From Verticillium longisporum (Eukaryota; Ascomycota; Sordariomycetes; Glomerellales; Plectosphaerellaceae), in the NCBI GenBank assembly GCA_019188255.1, contig JAETXT010000007.1, forward strand, positions 620,001 through 684,000: DNA of 64,000 nucleotides. Reading direction: 5' to 3'. A model generated the notes under the pieces. The model saw only the letters and a list, made by a program, of their open reading frames with translations. It was not told the origin of the DNA and searched no databases. Made by a program: the position numbers and the translations under genes. Shown piece by piece: positions 33,701 through 46,529 of this stretch. Position 1 is the stretch's first letter; each line of letters opens with the position of its first letter.

Positions 33701-36700
33701 CGCGTTACCTACGAAGGTCCGACGACACAACCTAGTTCAACTGCAGGCCAAAGTAGCCCTTACCACTTTGGATACGACCTGCATCGGAACGGGCGGGGGG
33801 GGGCGTAAGTGGTATCGACTCGAGCAAATCAGCGGCCTCTGCCGCACGATGGAACGTCGCGAGGTGTCCAGCGCTAGTGAACAATCCCCCGCGTGCGACT
33901 TCCCCCCCGACCGACGGGAACGACCTGAGTCGCCTGTCTTGCCTGCACCCTCGCCACCTGACCAACTTGCACCAACCCCCTAACCTAGTATCGTGATAGC
34001 GACTACAGATAGCTCTGCCCATGGCGAGCGAAGAGCTTGCATGCGACCCCCCACCCAGCAGCTGCCTGCAGGTCCCTCAGCAACAGGACCTGCAAATCCT
34101 CGTCGTTCGGTCCTGGTAGACGACATGCTGCAGGACAAGTAAGGTGGGAAAAACTGGAGAGACCAAACCATTGGGTGGGCCATACAATCATCGTCATCAC
34201 AACCATGACTTTGCAATGCCAGTCTTCCCCAAACTATGTCGTCTACAGACATTATCGACCTTCGCACTTACAACGGTTGGGCAGATTGCTTGAAGTGGGG
34301 CCAATCAGGACCTCCCACAGCTGGACGATCTGTTTTACCTTTTGATCAACATGAATGATCGTCATGCAAATGCCGTTTCTTTCACACGGGGACTGAGATA
34401 ATGAGGAAGGGAAAGGCTGGCGCGGTAATCATGAAAATCGGCAGAAGAACGATTGTATGGCGTGGTCATCTCTGGTGGCAACGCGACAGCAACCCACTCA
34501 AAATTCGTGGGAGTTGGTCAGTCTTTGATGACAGTTGTGCTAGGACGGATCACCAGATGACAAAAGTCACTCGAGCCCAGCGCCGATGAAATGATCCATC
34601 GTCCCCTGGACGAGACAACGGCTGGGAAGCACATGTTGGCTAACCAATCATGGCGATGCCATGGAACGAGCGAATGCGCCGGGCATCTTCTGCGACTGGC
34701 TTGAACGAACGGCACGGCACTAGACAGCCCACCTGATGGGGTCACCTGCCCTGGTCTTGGTCTGGGGAAGCGGGCAGCACAGGATGTGAGCGGGCAGTAC
34801 AAAGAGGATGGTGCGCATGGCGGACCTTGCAAACCATCCGGGCGCCGAGAGCGAGACGTCATGTTTGAAAGCTGTCACCAAATTGCCCGACGCGCGCCTG
34901 CTGATGAGCAACATGATCAGATGAAGCAAAACTGCCCCCTGGATTATGGTGCATTATGGTGCAAGACGGACGTGGTTCTGAACTTCTGACACGGCCCCGG
35001 GCTCGCAGGCATCAAAAGCGGGCCCTCCTCCTCCCAGAGCGCCCGCACGCGATACGGCGCAGAAGATAGGCCACATGGTCAGTTATCGTAAAGGACACTC
35101 AATCCGCTAGTTTCAGAACGGCAGAGAACTCGACGCCGAGTTCGAGATGGACTTGAGGGCGGGGGGTTCAAGACCAGGGAGTCTCTCTGTGGAACTTTGG
35201 ATGACCCAGTCGGCATGCGTGTCGGCTTGGGCGGTCGATGACATGTCCTCGTGGAACACGCTGGCTAATACATGGTAGTGTTCGGAGACTTGGGAAGACG
35301 GCTTCGACGACTCCATTCATCACATACATCAAAGGCCAATGGATGAGCTGTGCCAACGACGTCGTCCAGAGTGGAGCCAAGCAGGTCATCCGCCAGCTAA
35401 TCAAGAGTGTAAACCGCACCATCATCAAGTCTGGTACGGCACACGTTCGGTCGAAATTAGGGGTTCGAGGGGGACTGAGGGGTCAGTGGCTACCGAGAGA
35501 AGAAGCCGGCACGGCACTGAGGTGCCCTTATCTCACGTCGAGCATGTTTGTCCGCCTGACAAGAACGCACGGCGCCCGCTTCGGACCCCGCTCTCTCCCA
35601 CGCTTTGTCCGCGCCAAGGATGCCCACCATCCTAGACATCGAGAAGGAAGGCCGTATGTCTCCTCTTCGCCGCCGTCGACAAGCTGCAAGTCCTGTCGCT
35701 TCGACGCAATATCGCGAGATGCATGGAACTCTGAAGGACAGCAGGGATATTCTGTGTTTGATATGCATACGAGGTCTGGAGGCGAGCAGGACTGGGGTAC
35801 GTACAAAGGCCTGCTGGACATATTTTCCTCTTTCCTTTCCAGCCTCGGTCCGGACCACGACCCTCCTTTTACTATCCAGGCCAGCACATCATTAATTCAA
35901 CACAGAATCACGACAGTTGAACGCCCTTGTTGTCGGCTGTTGTCCATACGGCTGGGAGTGGCTTCGATAGCACATCTTGATACAGATGAACGCGCTTTGT
36001 GATGATGACGGGCCGCCCGTTGTAAGCCATCGCGTCGATGCATCTCAAGAAGCTGGGCCACTAATTTGGGGCTAAGCCGTTCAGTCGAGGAACTCGTCGG
36101 TCTTTTGGACCCTACATTGGTACCTTGCAGACTTGCAGTCACACCTGGTCCTCCGTGGCGGCGAGACTTTGGAGTGTATCGGCATGTTTGAACCCGCAAA
36201 TCTTACAAGGCATGGCGTGGGCGTCGTTATCAGAGCTCAACCGGACCTCAGGAATAGCAATGATGGCCCAGGTCAGATGGCGAGCAAGAGGCGAGCAAGA
36301 GGCGAGCGTCGCATGGTGCCGTGCCGGTTCGTTCAATACCGTAGAGGCAGCGGCTGCCTGCCGGGGACTCGGGGTCAAGCTTGTCGATCCGTGATATCAC
36401 TGGCTGAAAGCGCCCCTTTGAACACCAACATTTCTCTCATCAACAGACTGGGTTCGTGGGTACGACGGTCAAGCGACGCATACGATGATCTGTCTTGACT
36501 ACGGTTGGCGTGCGCACACCAGGACATTTGCAGTCCAGTCTCATGCCAGGCCTCGAGCTTGATAAGCTCTACTCCTTTTGTGAGGCCGTGTCCATGCTGG
36601 AGCCCCTGGCTACCCTCTCGACCTCCTTCACGCATTGCATATCACCCCACACAAACCGACCGATGCATCGCCACGGGCAAATGAGAAAGCCGGGGCTAGT

Positions 36701-39700
36701 CTTACACCTGTCGACAAGGATCAGGACGCACCCCTGACTATTTCCTTTTTCCTCACCCGACTTGCCTGCCACCCACCCCTCCTCCTGGCTCAAACTACGA
36801 TGCGACTCCAGGCTGGACTGGCGACATTGCAACGTACTTGCGAGCTAAAATGGCCGACTGGCTGTCCGCGCTTAGGCTTGTTTTCGTCATTCATCATGGT
36901 TCTTGTGCACAGCCAATGGCCGCCCAACCTTCAACAACCCTCAGGGATCGAATCCTTCCCTTCGTGGGTGAGGGTGGTAGGTCTTGAGATCCGACCAAGC
37001 CGAATAACAAGACTCGTTCGGACAGCCCGGCGCAAGCAACTTCATCTTGATGCTGATCGTGAGCTTCCCCTTGTTGGCACCTCGGACCCGACAACGGTCA
37101 GACGACGCTGCAATCCCCCCCCCTTTCTTAGCCTCAGCCACATTTGAGATATCTCTGGGTACTCAGCACCAGCACGGTCATTCCGACTGCCATGTACGAC
37201 ATGACAGAAGCACGTTCTCACGCACAGACAAACGTAAGCCAGTCGACGTCGAGAGGGTCATGTCCTCTGCTCTCGTCAATCTTGGTCTCAAAGCATCGCC
37301 TGCTCCGCCCCCCATCCTTACGAAACCCGCTAAACAACGGCTGGCTCACGAGTAGCTGCACTGCAAGGTTGCAGACAAACAAAAGACTGAAAAAAACAAA
37401 GACGAGCCTACATTCTCCTGTCAAACTGACAAGGCGCCGCCAGAGCGTTCCTGTCCCTGTTCCCGTTTCCTGGCCACTGGCTCGGGCTCGGGCTCGGGAG
37501 CGAGCGATGGTATCACTCAGCCTGTGCCGTGCAGCGGCAGCAGATGGAGAGGCAAACTATCTCGCCTTGCCTCACACCACACCATACTGGGAGGGCTGCT
37601 CTAGGAGGCGGAGCTAAGCGAGGAATGCATACCATCGTGCCGACTAACGATGGCCTCTTACCATTGGCTTGATCCCGACAACCAAGTCGTTCGTCTCATT
37701 ACCTCGAGCTGCTCTAAGGACAAAGAGGACTAGCGGGGGGGCTGGCAAGGAGCCGCCACGCCAAACGATCAGCAGTTTGGCTGGCGCCCAGTGACTTGAG
37801 ACTCGCAACGTGATCTCTCAAAGACGGCACCAGCGGGCTAGCGCCAACCACCAACAGCGCCCTGTCAAGAAATTGATGTGTCACGGTCCCTCCCCCGCAT
37901 TCAGGACTTTCCACCAGGTTATCAATTTTGCAAATGGCACACCTGCATACATGTAGGCTTGGCTCCTTGGCTTGGCACTGTTAGGGTTGGAGACTCTTGT
38001 CTCTAAACGAATTCTGACCCCATGTTTCCTCGCCTCTCTTTTCCTTTTCCTGGCTATTTGCCGGGCTATCTTCTACGGGGCAATGCGACAAGCTCGCCGA
38101 AAACACACTCGAACAGGGGCCACTGTAGCGGAATTGAGCCCGTGGCGCGGAGACTTGATGGTCCCGACAGGGCTGGGCCTACATGGTAGCTTTACGAGCA
38201 ACCATCTGGGGTCCAGGGTCGTCTTGGAATAGCACGATCGTGTCCAAGTCACCGAGGGAGCGAGCGAGCGAGCGTCAGTCACACTGTGCACCGTTCACTA
38301 GTGCGCTCACTGCCTGAGAGGTCGCCCAGCTCATAAATTCAGGAGGGTTCGCGCCCCGTGCTGATACAGGTCTTGGCGATCTCTGACAACCACTAGAGCC
38401 AAAACTCTTCAAGTACCACTCGCATGGCGTTCGTCTTCGACCTTCATCTCATCAAGTCCATTTTGGGGTCCAAAGCGTTGGCCAGTGGGCATCCAGGACG
38501 AGAGACAGACGCGCATATCCCTATGTAAGGGGCGACGCAAAAACTTGCGGGATGGCCTGTTGCGATGACCCCATCCAACACCCTCTGGCACATCCTAGCA
38601 ATGCTCGGGCCCTCGCGTCTGTGCTGAGGCGGCCTGGAAAGGACAGTTGCACTGATGCCTACATGTACTTACCTGGCTTTCGACGAGGGAACATGTATGC
38701 GGTTGGCTCGATCTGGTCTACCAGCGCGCTTGAACAGCACCAGTGGCCCAGATTGGTATGACCCGAGCGAACAAGGGCAAGGGGCGGAAGCTGAGGTGAG
38801 CACGACAATCGACCCCTGGACGCATCTTTTGCAGTGCTTATGAGAGACTCGAGAATCCTCTGCCGTGCGGCGGCGCAGGGCTGGGAAAAGATGAGGACGC
38901 GGTACGGCTGAGCAGGGCAAGCAACCCTCCACTGGGGGGAGAGAGAGGGTGTCGTTAAGCGGCCGCAGCGAACCGATGAGGACTCTTGCATGCATGATGA
39001 TTTGAATTGGATAGGCCAGCTACCCGATGCGGGCGAACCTTTCGACGCCCTCTCGAGACGCCATGGGGGCGCCCATCGTCCACACCTCCTTACCCGCCCG
39101 CTCACCCTCACACTTTGGCCTTCTTCCACATGGCATGACCTGCCCACATTGGATGAAAGCGACAAGTTTTGAGAAGCCCTCTGGAGCAAGACACGGCAGC
39201 CCCGTGGCCCAGAACAGTCCTCAGATGTCCTGTTTCGGCCACCCTCACTCTTGTGGCTTCACTCTACTCAGCTGGGCCCTTTGCGCGTGCAGAGGAGGAG
39301 AGACATGAGGAAACATCTGTTTTTCCTTTTTCTTTTTGTCTCTCTTTTTTCTCCCCATCATTCTCGACCATGCCGCTGCCTAAACCACATGGGAGGCTAG
39401 TAGATTGACTGCCGTGGAATGCTGTTGGCTGTAATCAGCCTGTCGCGCCATCGCCACGAACCAGAGGCACGAACCACAGGCATCTCACTTTGCAAAGCTC
39501 GCTCTATGCCGCAGCAACATTCCAGGACCAGATTACAGCGTCTACTGCCGCAGCAGAAACAAGCAGGGGTGGGAGGGCGTCGAACCCTGTGCTTTTGCTC
39601 CTACATAGGGCCACACCTATGGCCCTGCAAATGTACAAGACGTAATCCTGCGGAGCGGACTGAGCATCTCAGACTTCGTCTAATGCTCCGGCCCTGCATG

Positions 39701-42683
39701 GCTGGGAGACACTGGCCATTGACCCTGAAAACAACGACGTCCTGCGCGCCCTGAGGGGCTTGTGGTTCACACATCCACCACGTCCTGCGGCTGCGCGCAC
39801 ACGGCTCGGCTGGTGGAGAGCCAAGACAGACAAGACAACATATCGGCTCAGCGTAATGAAGACCTCGCTTCCGTTCTCTTCGGCCGAGTTCTAGTTATCA
39901 GCGAGCGCGCAGAGCTGAACGTTAGAGTAGATGGCACTGTGTTCCCATGGTGGCGACTAGCATGCCTGTACGGTAGCAGCCTCCTTCGCTCGGGCTTGTA
40001 GACCCGGAACATTTTGAGGACTTCTAGCGGTTGCGCCTCCAATGCATGGAAGAGAACTTTGGGCACTGCATGAGCAAATTTTTGCTCGCAAGCTCACCGT
40101 CGAGGAAGCCCAAGGCGTCAAGAACTTACTCCGTTGGCAGCCATGGCCAAATCGGTACTGTCCCGCAGCCACCCGTTGGCTATTGTCCGTGTCGATCCCT
40201 ATGGTTTTGAAGGTCTAGGCCAAGTCCATGGACGGTCCCCATGCCCTCGATTTCCGTAGCCTATCGTCCCCTATTTCCTTCGTACTGCGTCGACAGCGGG
40301 CAGACTCGAGTCCGCATTGAGACGGATGGGACACAGCGAGGTGTCGACAGGCGAGGCGGAACGAAGACGCGCAGAGCGTCATTTTTTCGTTCTTCTGTTT
40401 GGCCTCTGGCTGCTGTGCCTGTACGGATGCTCGGTCGGATGATGGCACTGATCACACCAAGAGAGCCTTGGTGGGACTTGTTCAACTGTGACTCCGCTGC
40501 AGGACGCTCCCAAGCAGCTTGATCGAGCATCCGGCCTGTCGGTCGCCACGGCCGAGCGACTGTCCGCTCTGATGTCCGGACGGGCGGACGTTGCCTTTTG
40601 TTACATTGGCAGGCCGGGGACGACACGGGAGGTTGCAGGACGACGTATGGGCGAGAGGCCCCTCGCAGACGCGATGCCCGTGGCGTGCCGGTGAAGATGC
40701 AAGAGTTTTTTCTTTGGGAACACGTGTTACACAAGCGTGCTTTCAGAGCGATATCGTGTGACAAGATGTTTATGTGGCCGATGCTGCCGGGATGCGCACC
40801 TTACCGAGCCCGATAGTCGATGCAGGCGCTCTTGATGGTGCATCCGTCGAGACGGGTGATGGATGTTAGGACTAGGTCTGCCTGCGGGCTGCCTTGGTCA
40901 CGTCAGAGGATGCTCTCTCTCATGAGTGTCGTCGGTGTTGAAGTGTTCTGAAAGGGACCACTAGGTAGACGATTTGTCATTGTAGAAATCTACTTGATGT
41001 TTGGGTGATGCTTATCCTCTGCACCAGCTTTTTCTTTCCGTGTTGTTCGCAGAACCTCAACACCAAGAGCCAAAACTCCCATATCAGAGACCGAAACCCG
41101 CGCGAGGTTGGCTTTGCCTCATGAGGTCATATCCCAGCGTGATCACGATGATGCCCTCGTCACATCGAGCCAGGCATGTCGTACCACCCATCCCACCGAG
41201 TCGTACCAACGGCCTGCAGCGCAGCAGCGCTAATGCGGCTGCCCGGCCGGTCAAGGGAACGAAGTGTTATCGTGCCGCAGGCCTTTGGGCGAAGTTGCGA
41301 GGCGTCCCATCGCGGACTGAAGCAGAGAGGCCGGCATCGGAGTGCTTGATTCGTAGAGAATTGCAGGGCCTCGAGGGACCCGTGAGGAGCTGTCGGCTAT
41401 GCGTTGTCGGGTTATCTACTCTTTGTCACGAATACAGGTATACTACCTCATGCGATGGCTCTGGTGGTCAGCATATGAACTAACGTCGAGCAAAGCGCAT
41501 CAAGAAGCAAGAGTTTCGGGCCCAGAGTTGTCAGAGGTTCCATCCAGAGTACCCTGGCCGCATGTAGATTCCTTGTCACTATCTTACTCCAGCTGATTAT
41601 TGAAAAATCTTCTTCCACATATTTCTTCATCAGTTTTCCCGCTGTTCAAGGCGAATCCTCCTCAAGGGGCAGTAAACATCTTACGCGGAGCCTTACGCGG
41701 ATCGATTGCTCCCGACTCGTAGGCTTCGGCTGTACCGTATCCTCAAATAGCCCGCCATGGCACGCGTGGACAAGCATCGGAGTCGGGGTCATATTTCATA
41801 AAAAGGAAATGACACCTGATTGAACCCATGGAATACAGTGCACGCCGCGAACCGAACACTTGGCCAGGGCGGGAACGTCACAAGATCAGATATCAGCCCC
41901 CCATCGTCGCACGAAATGAAGACTGTCTCGTAGATAGGACATGACAAACACAGAAACGCTCGTGACCAAGACATTTCACAAAGTGACAGATGGGAGACAG
42001 CCAGGTGACAGCCCATAACGTAAGGAGCTCCCAAGATATCACCACTTGAACCGTTGCACAGGAATCCATCCACCTCACCAGGTACAAACACTAGACGGCT
42101 GGGACTCATTGCATGTCATCTCTATTGGCCACACTGATCGATGCCTCTTACTCACTATAGAGCTAGCTCTGCGCGTGCTAATGTTGTGCGTGTCTCCACG
42201 CGTATAGACTCGCGTCGCTCGACCACCCGCCCCCTTTTTCATTGTCTCGTATGTTTCAAATGTCCATTTCGCCGCATGGCGTTGACTACAGCCCTCTCCC
42301 TCTCCCTTCCCACAGGATAACTATCCTCTTGACAAAGCCGCCGCCAGCTTCTCCCCGCGGAAGGATAGAATCAAAGAAAAACGTGCGTCCAAAGTCGTAT
42401 CTGCACCGATGGCCGGTGGAGGCGTGTCTATCCTGCAGTGATTCATACCCCGACGACCACCCCCCGTACGGGTGACTGGGGCGAGCCAGGGCAGTCGGGA
42501 CGGGGTATAAGCAAGACGCGGTATGAAATCATGAAAATCGTTGGCGGCTTGTTATGGTCAAAGTCCATAGAGTTCCCACTCATCAAACGCTTGGCCGTGC
42601 GCCTGCGAGCCTGACGACAACAAGCCGGTCGTTGCATCCGAGTCGCGCTTCGGTGCGTACTCTGTTCTCAGTTCTTCAGTGTG
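30716..42683. other. Gene-poor interval of about 12 kb
   Basis: I recognise no gene here on either strand. The 31.0-32.7 kb part directly upstream of the ECL1-like gene may be a long promoter or untranslated leader; it carries a CTGCCTGT tandem tract at about 32158-32186. Other short tandem runs: GGCGAGCAAGA at 36283-36306 and GAGC at 38253-38272. Several open frames of 150-250 codons exist (for example 35238-36002) but none has recognisable motifs. This is far below the usual gene density of such genomes. Confidence 0.5.
35238..36002 (+). CDS. Long open frame of 254 codons, unrecognised, possibly spurious
   Basis: This is the longest open frame in the 12-kb interval and starts with ATG. The translation has an N-terminal part with mixed hydrophobic and basic residues (SCANDVVQSGAKQVIRQLIK) and a Ser-rich middle; I do not recognise a family and see no signal peptide or membrane helix. 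A frame of this length is uncommon by chance in DNA of this composition but not impossible, and codon third positions lack the strong G/C preference seen in the sure genes. I list it as a candidate only. Confidence 0.2.
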   Translation: MTCPRGTRWLIHGSVRRLGKTASTTPFITYIKGQWMSCANDVVQSGAKQVIRQLIKSVNRTIIKSGTAHVRSKLGVRGGLRGQWLPREEAGTALRCPYLTSSMFVRLTRTHGARFGPRSLPRFVRAKDAHHPRHREGRPYVSSSPPSTSCKSCRFDAISRDAWNSEGQQGYSVFDMHTRSGGEQDWGTYKGLLDIFSSFLSSLGPDHDPPFTIQASTSLIQHRITTVERPCCRLLSIRLGVASIAHLDTDERAL

Positions 42684-45600
42684 TCACAGCTCGTCATCCT
42701 CGAGCTCCGAGGGCTTCAGCAGACCGCCGACCTTGCCACGACGCTCAAAGTCGGCTGCCTTAGCATCCTTCTCCTGCTGCTCCTTCTCAATGAGGAACAG
42801 TTCGGCATTGTCGCCAGCAAACTCCTTGAGGGACACGAGGAAGTCACGAAGGTTAAGACGGAACTTGTCGTATGTCGTGTTGAGATTGAACAGACCCTCA
42901 ACGAAGCTTTCAATTTGTGCACTACATGGCAACTGTGAGCTGAGATTCAACAAGAACGAGAGGGATCGGTTAACGTACGGCTGGAGGTTGGGGAAAGCTC
43001 CCTTGAGGAGCTGAGCAACAAAGTTGGCCAGGAACTCCTTGTTAGGCGTGCCGCCAGGGGCCTGATCAGGCGGGTAGATGGGGCCCTGGATCTTGGGGGA
43101 AGTACCATCGGCGGGGTGCACGAAGTAGAACATCCTCATCAGAATCATCGACTGTGTCTTGAAGCCGGCCTTGTGGTCGGTATCGGTGAGGACGAAGAAC
43201 ACATCCTGAAGAATCGTGATAAAGAATTGCTGGAAGAAGGCGTTCGACGTCTGCACATCGGTTTCGGCAATGTTGTTGATGAGCTCAAGGCACATGTTGA
43301 GACCAGCAGCCTCGACGTCACGGTTGTCGTGCTTGAAAGCCCAAGAGCACGAGTCGATGACGAACTTGAACTGTCGGTTGTCCAACTTCAACAGCGCTGT
43401 GTTTGAAATCAGTGTCCAGTTCTTTCTCTTTGCGTTGTTTGGGGGACGGGGCATACATACCAGGGAAACAGTGCAAGTTGATGGCCCGGAGGAGGTTGAA
43501 AAACTCCACACGGTGCTCCGGAAACTCGGAGAAATCCTTATTGATCATCTCTAGGGTGCACTCAAAGACGTTCTCCATAATGTTGGGAACCTGGTCCTCC
43601 ATGAGGCTCTGCGGTAGAGTTGTTAGTTCTGATACCGGCCGGGAGCGTGTGACTGTGCAACTTACGGAGAGTTTGGTGATTATGGCCGAGATGGCCTTGA
43701 GGACCTCAGCATCACGAGCGCCGGCCACGTTGCGGTTGTAGTCGGTGAGGATGGACTCAAGCAGGGGAGGCACCATCTGTTGACGAACAGCATTGAGATC
43801 CTCGGCCTTCTCCACATAGGTCTCGATGAGCTTGAGAATCTCCTTTTTGATCGTACGCAGACCCCGGACATTGGGCATCTTCGTGGCGATCTCGCCTAAA
43901 GAAGTTGTCAGCCAAGTTAACGAGCCTCGTAAAGCCATACTTACCCTGGTTCTGAACAGCCTCCGAAATGAGCTGGCTGGTTGCTTGATACATTTGCAGC
44001 ATATCATGGAAGATACGGCCGATCTGGGGGTAGAAGTAGGGACCGATTGACGAGCAGGCAGATACGTTCGTCTTCATAATGTTGCCGATGATCTTGATCG
44101 TCTCCGAGTCCTGAAGGAAGGTCGGGTTCGCCCTGGCCGTCTTGATGACCTCGTCCCAAGCAGCGTTGGGGATGGCCATAAGGTCGCTGAGTAGCCTCTC
44201 CTGCTGGTGCTTGTTGCCCTGGGCAGCTACCATGTAGCCGCACGCCTCGTAAAAGGTGTGAATTTGCTGAGGTGTCAGATCACAAGTGATCTTATGCATG
44301 TTTCTAACAATCTCCTCGATAAACGGCTCATTCTCACTAGGCTGTAGAGCGACGAAGTGACGGCGACATTGCCTAGCAATTTTGATGAAGGTGTCGCAAG
44401 CCATGTCCTGAACACCTGTTGACTCGTTAGCGGACATGTTCGATCAGTATACCCGGTCTCTTCCAATCGCTGTAACTTACCCTCGTGCGACTCGTGCATG
44501 AACTCGAAAAGCTTATTGACAACCGTCTTAAGGAATTTCCAATGCGCCTTCAGGAAACGAGGGTACTGGCCGACAATGTACATGATGTTACTGGCGACGA
44601 CGGCCTTGTTATCTTTGCCACGCTTCATCTCGGTCAGGCCAAGAAGATCCTTGATGACAGTCACGAGGAACCTCTTCTCCGTCTCTTCGTTCATGGCCAG
44701 GAAATCGAACCAATGGCCCAGCAAAGCACGTTGCAGTTGTGCCACGACCATTCAGTGCCGTCAACTTGGCGTGCCAGCTTCTCGGTCATGATGTTCTCCG
44801 TGTCGGTAACGTCTAGATGTGTGAGGTACACGAGACATTCGCGAATAGTCTTGTAGAGCTGGACCGTGTCACTTTCCTTGACGAATTCGCGAACAATCTC
44901 TCCCTCGTCGTTCTCGACGACGAGAACCTCTTCGGGACGGACCATCTTTTCAATCATGACCTGGCGGAGGTTTGACAGAACTTCGCCGTATTTGTGCTTA
45001 CGTAACGGGTAGTTTGCCAACAGCGCCGGGTTGGGTGCGCCCGCGTTGGACAAGCCACCGCCCATACCCATCAGCGGGTTGAGCTCGGTCATGGGGAGCT
45101 GCTGCATCTCATCGTAGAGCTCGTTGACAAGTTTCAGCCAGTAGTCGAGGCAGATCTTGAAGATCTCACGGTCCTCGATTTGCGATATACGGATCAGATA
45201 GAAGTGTCCGTGAGCAAGGTAATCCCGGTTCGGCAAGTTCTCAATAAGCTAGGCTGCGTCAGCATTGCGGAAGTTCAGTCGTCCCTGAACTGAAACTTAC
45301 GCTTAGGTGCATGCCAAAGAAGTTGGAGAGGAACAAAGCCATGTTCTGGACAAACTCTTGATCCCTGGAGTTTGAGGTAGGGTACGTTGTCTTGAGGTCG
45401 ATGGTGATGGGGACGATGTTAGAGATGGTACTAAGAACCTCGGTGAACATCTTGACCAGCTGCTCGTCGTACGAGTTTGGCTGCCCGGGGCCGCCCGTCT
45501 GCAGGCCGCCAATCTCGGTGAGGCACTGCAGGGTGACATTTCTGAACTCGGGCTCGGGAAGGAAGCGCGTGCGCAGGGTGTCGATAAGGTTCGTCTCGAA

Positions 45601-46529
45601 GATGTAGCCCAGAGGGATCCAGTTGCAGAAGCGCAGCAACGTCTCAAGTGTCGCCTTGACGAGGCTAGTCTGGGTGGCCGAGTTGAGAACCTCCTGGCAG
45701 AGGGTAAAGATTTGGGAGAACTCGGCGCACATGGTGGTCTTGAGGTTGCGCGTCTTGGTCGATGTCATTTGCTCGGCAGAGTAGTCGAACACCTCCTCGG
45801 ACAGGAGTCGCAAGATGACCATATTGTTCTCGCAGACGGACAGACTCGAGTGGCATGCCGATATGATTTCGTTAATGAAGGTCGGCCAGTTGTGGGGCCA
45901 GTCTTGCTTGAGGATGGAGATGAGGACGAGGTTGAGTTTGTTGAGGAGGGTTTTCTGGGCTTTCATGGTCTCTTCGGAGCCCGAGACCTGGAGAATGAAT
46001 TGCACGATGAAGTTGCGGATGCCTGGTTGTGTGTAAGTAGAAGGCCCGCGGAGTGATAGGTCGGGCAAGACAGCTAGGTGTTTGGAGGACATACCTTGGC
46101 ATTGCTCCCGGGGAAGAACCTTCCACCTCGTCATGATCACACTGTCCAGAACCTGCAGGCCCAAGTCTGTTGGCAACTGTTAGCGACGGCACACCCACGA
46201 GCAGCCAGGCCGCGACCGGTATTTACGCACACTTGGTCTGAGGATAGGAAGCCTCGGAGAGGATGTTGTCGACGAGGAGCCATGAGTCCTGGTCTTCTTT
46301 GAACTAGTAGGAGAGCATATTAGCTTGAGCCGGTGGCTTTCTGATGCGAAACAACACCATCATACCTGGTTGAGAGCGGCTTGGGCTTGCTTTTGCTGTC
46401 ATCGCATACCATGTTAGCGAGGTGCCGCAATGAGGGGGGCACGGGTTACGGCTATCGTCGCACCTGCTCGCCACGTCCTTCGTAGAAGGAGCGGACAAGG
46501 TTGTCCAGCTCCGGTATGGTGATAGCCAT
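42684..46529 (-). CDS. CRM1: Exportin-1 (CRM1), 1,078 residues, eleven exons, one apparent frameshift
   Basis: CRM1 is the karyopherin that, with Ran-GTP, carries leucine-rich NES cargo out of the nucleus. Exons (minus): 46464-46529, 46366-46395, 46231-46303, 46095-46166, 45301-46022, 44481-45248, 43945-44415, 43666-43895, 43461-43608, 42979-43396, 42684-42921. It starts [18 protein letters not shown] and has the importin-beta N-terminal region ([17 protein letters not shown]), the HEAT repeats with [19 protein letters not shown] and [10 protein letters not shown], and the acidic C-terminus ELEDDEL. The frame breaks at 44700-44701: relatives read GSIS-LAMNEET, which needs one more C in the run; with it every exon phase and the family length agree. 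The residue matching human Cys528 is Thr ([10 protein letters not shown], about residue 527), so leptomycin B insensitivity is predicted. Confidence 0.96.

Noticed and set aside
33178..33735. 185-codon plus-strand frame in the 12-kb gene-poor interval
   Set aside because: No recognisable domain and no codon bias; about one frame of this length is expected by chance in the window.
39560..39640. Possible tRNA (a GTCGAACCC T-arm-like string)
   Set aside because: The T stem has a mismatch and no matching acceptor or anticodon arm could be placed on either strand.
44395..44412. Cys in VQDMACDTF of CRM1 as the leptomycin B target
   Set aside because: Counting residues puts this Cys near 584. The target position corresponds to the LLGLT segment near 527, which has Thr.
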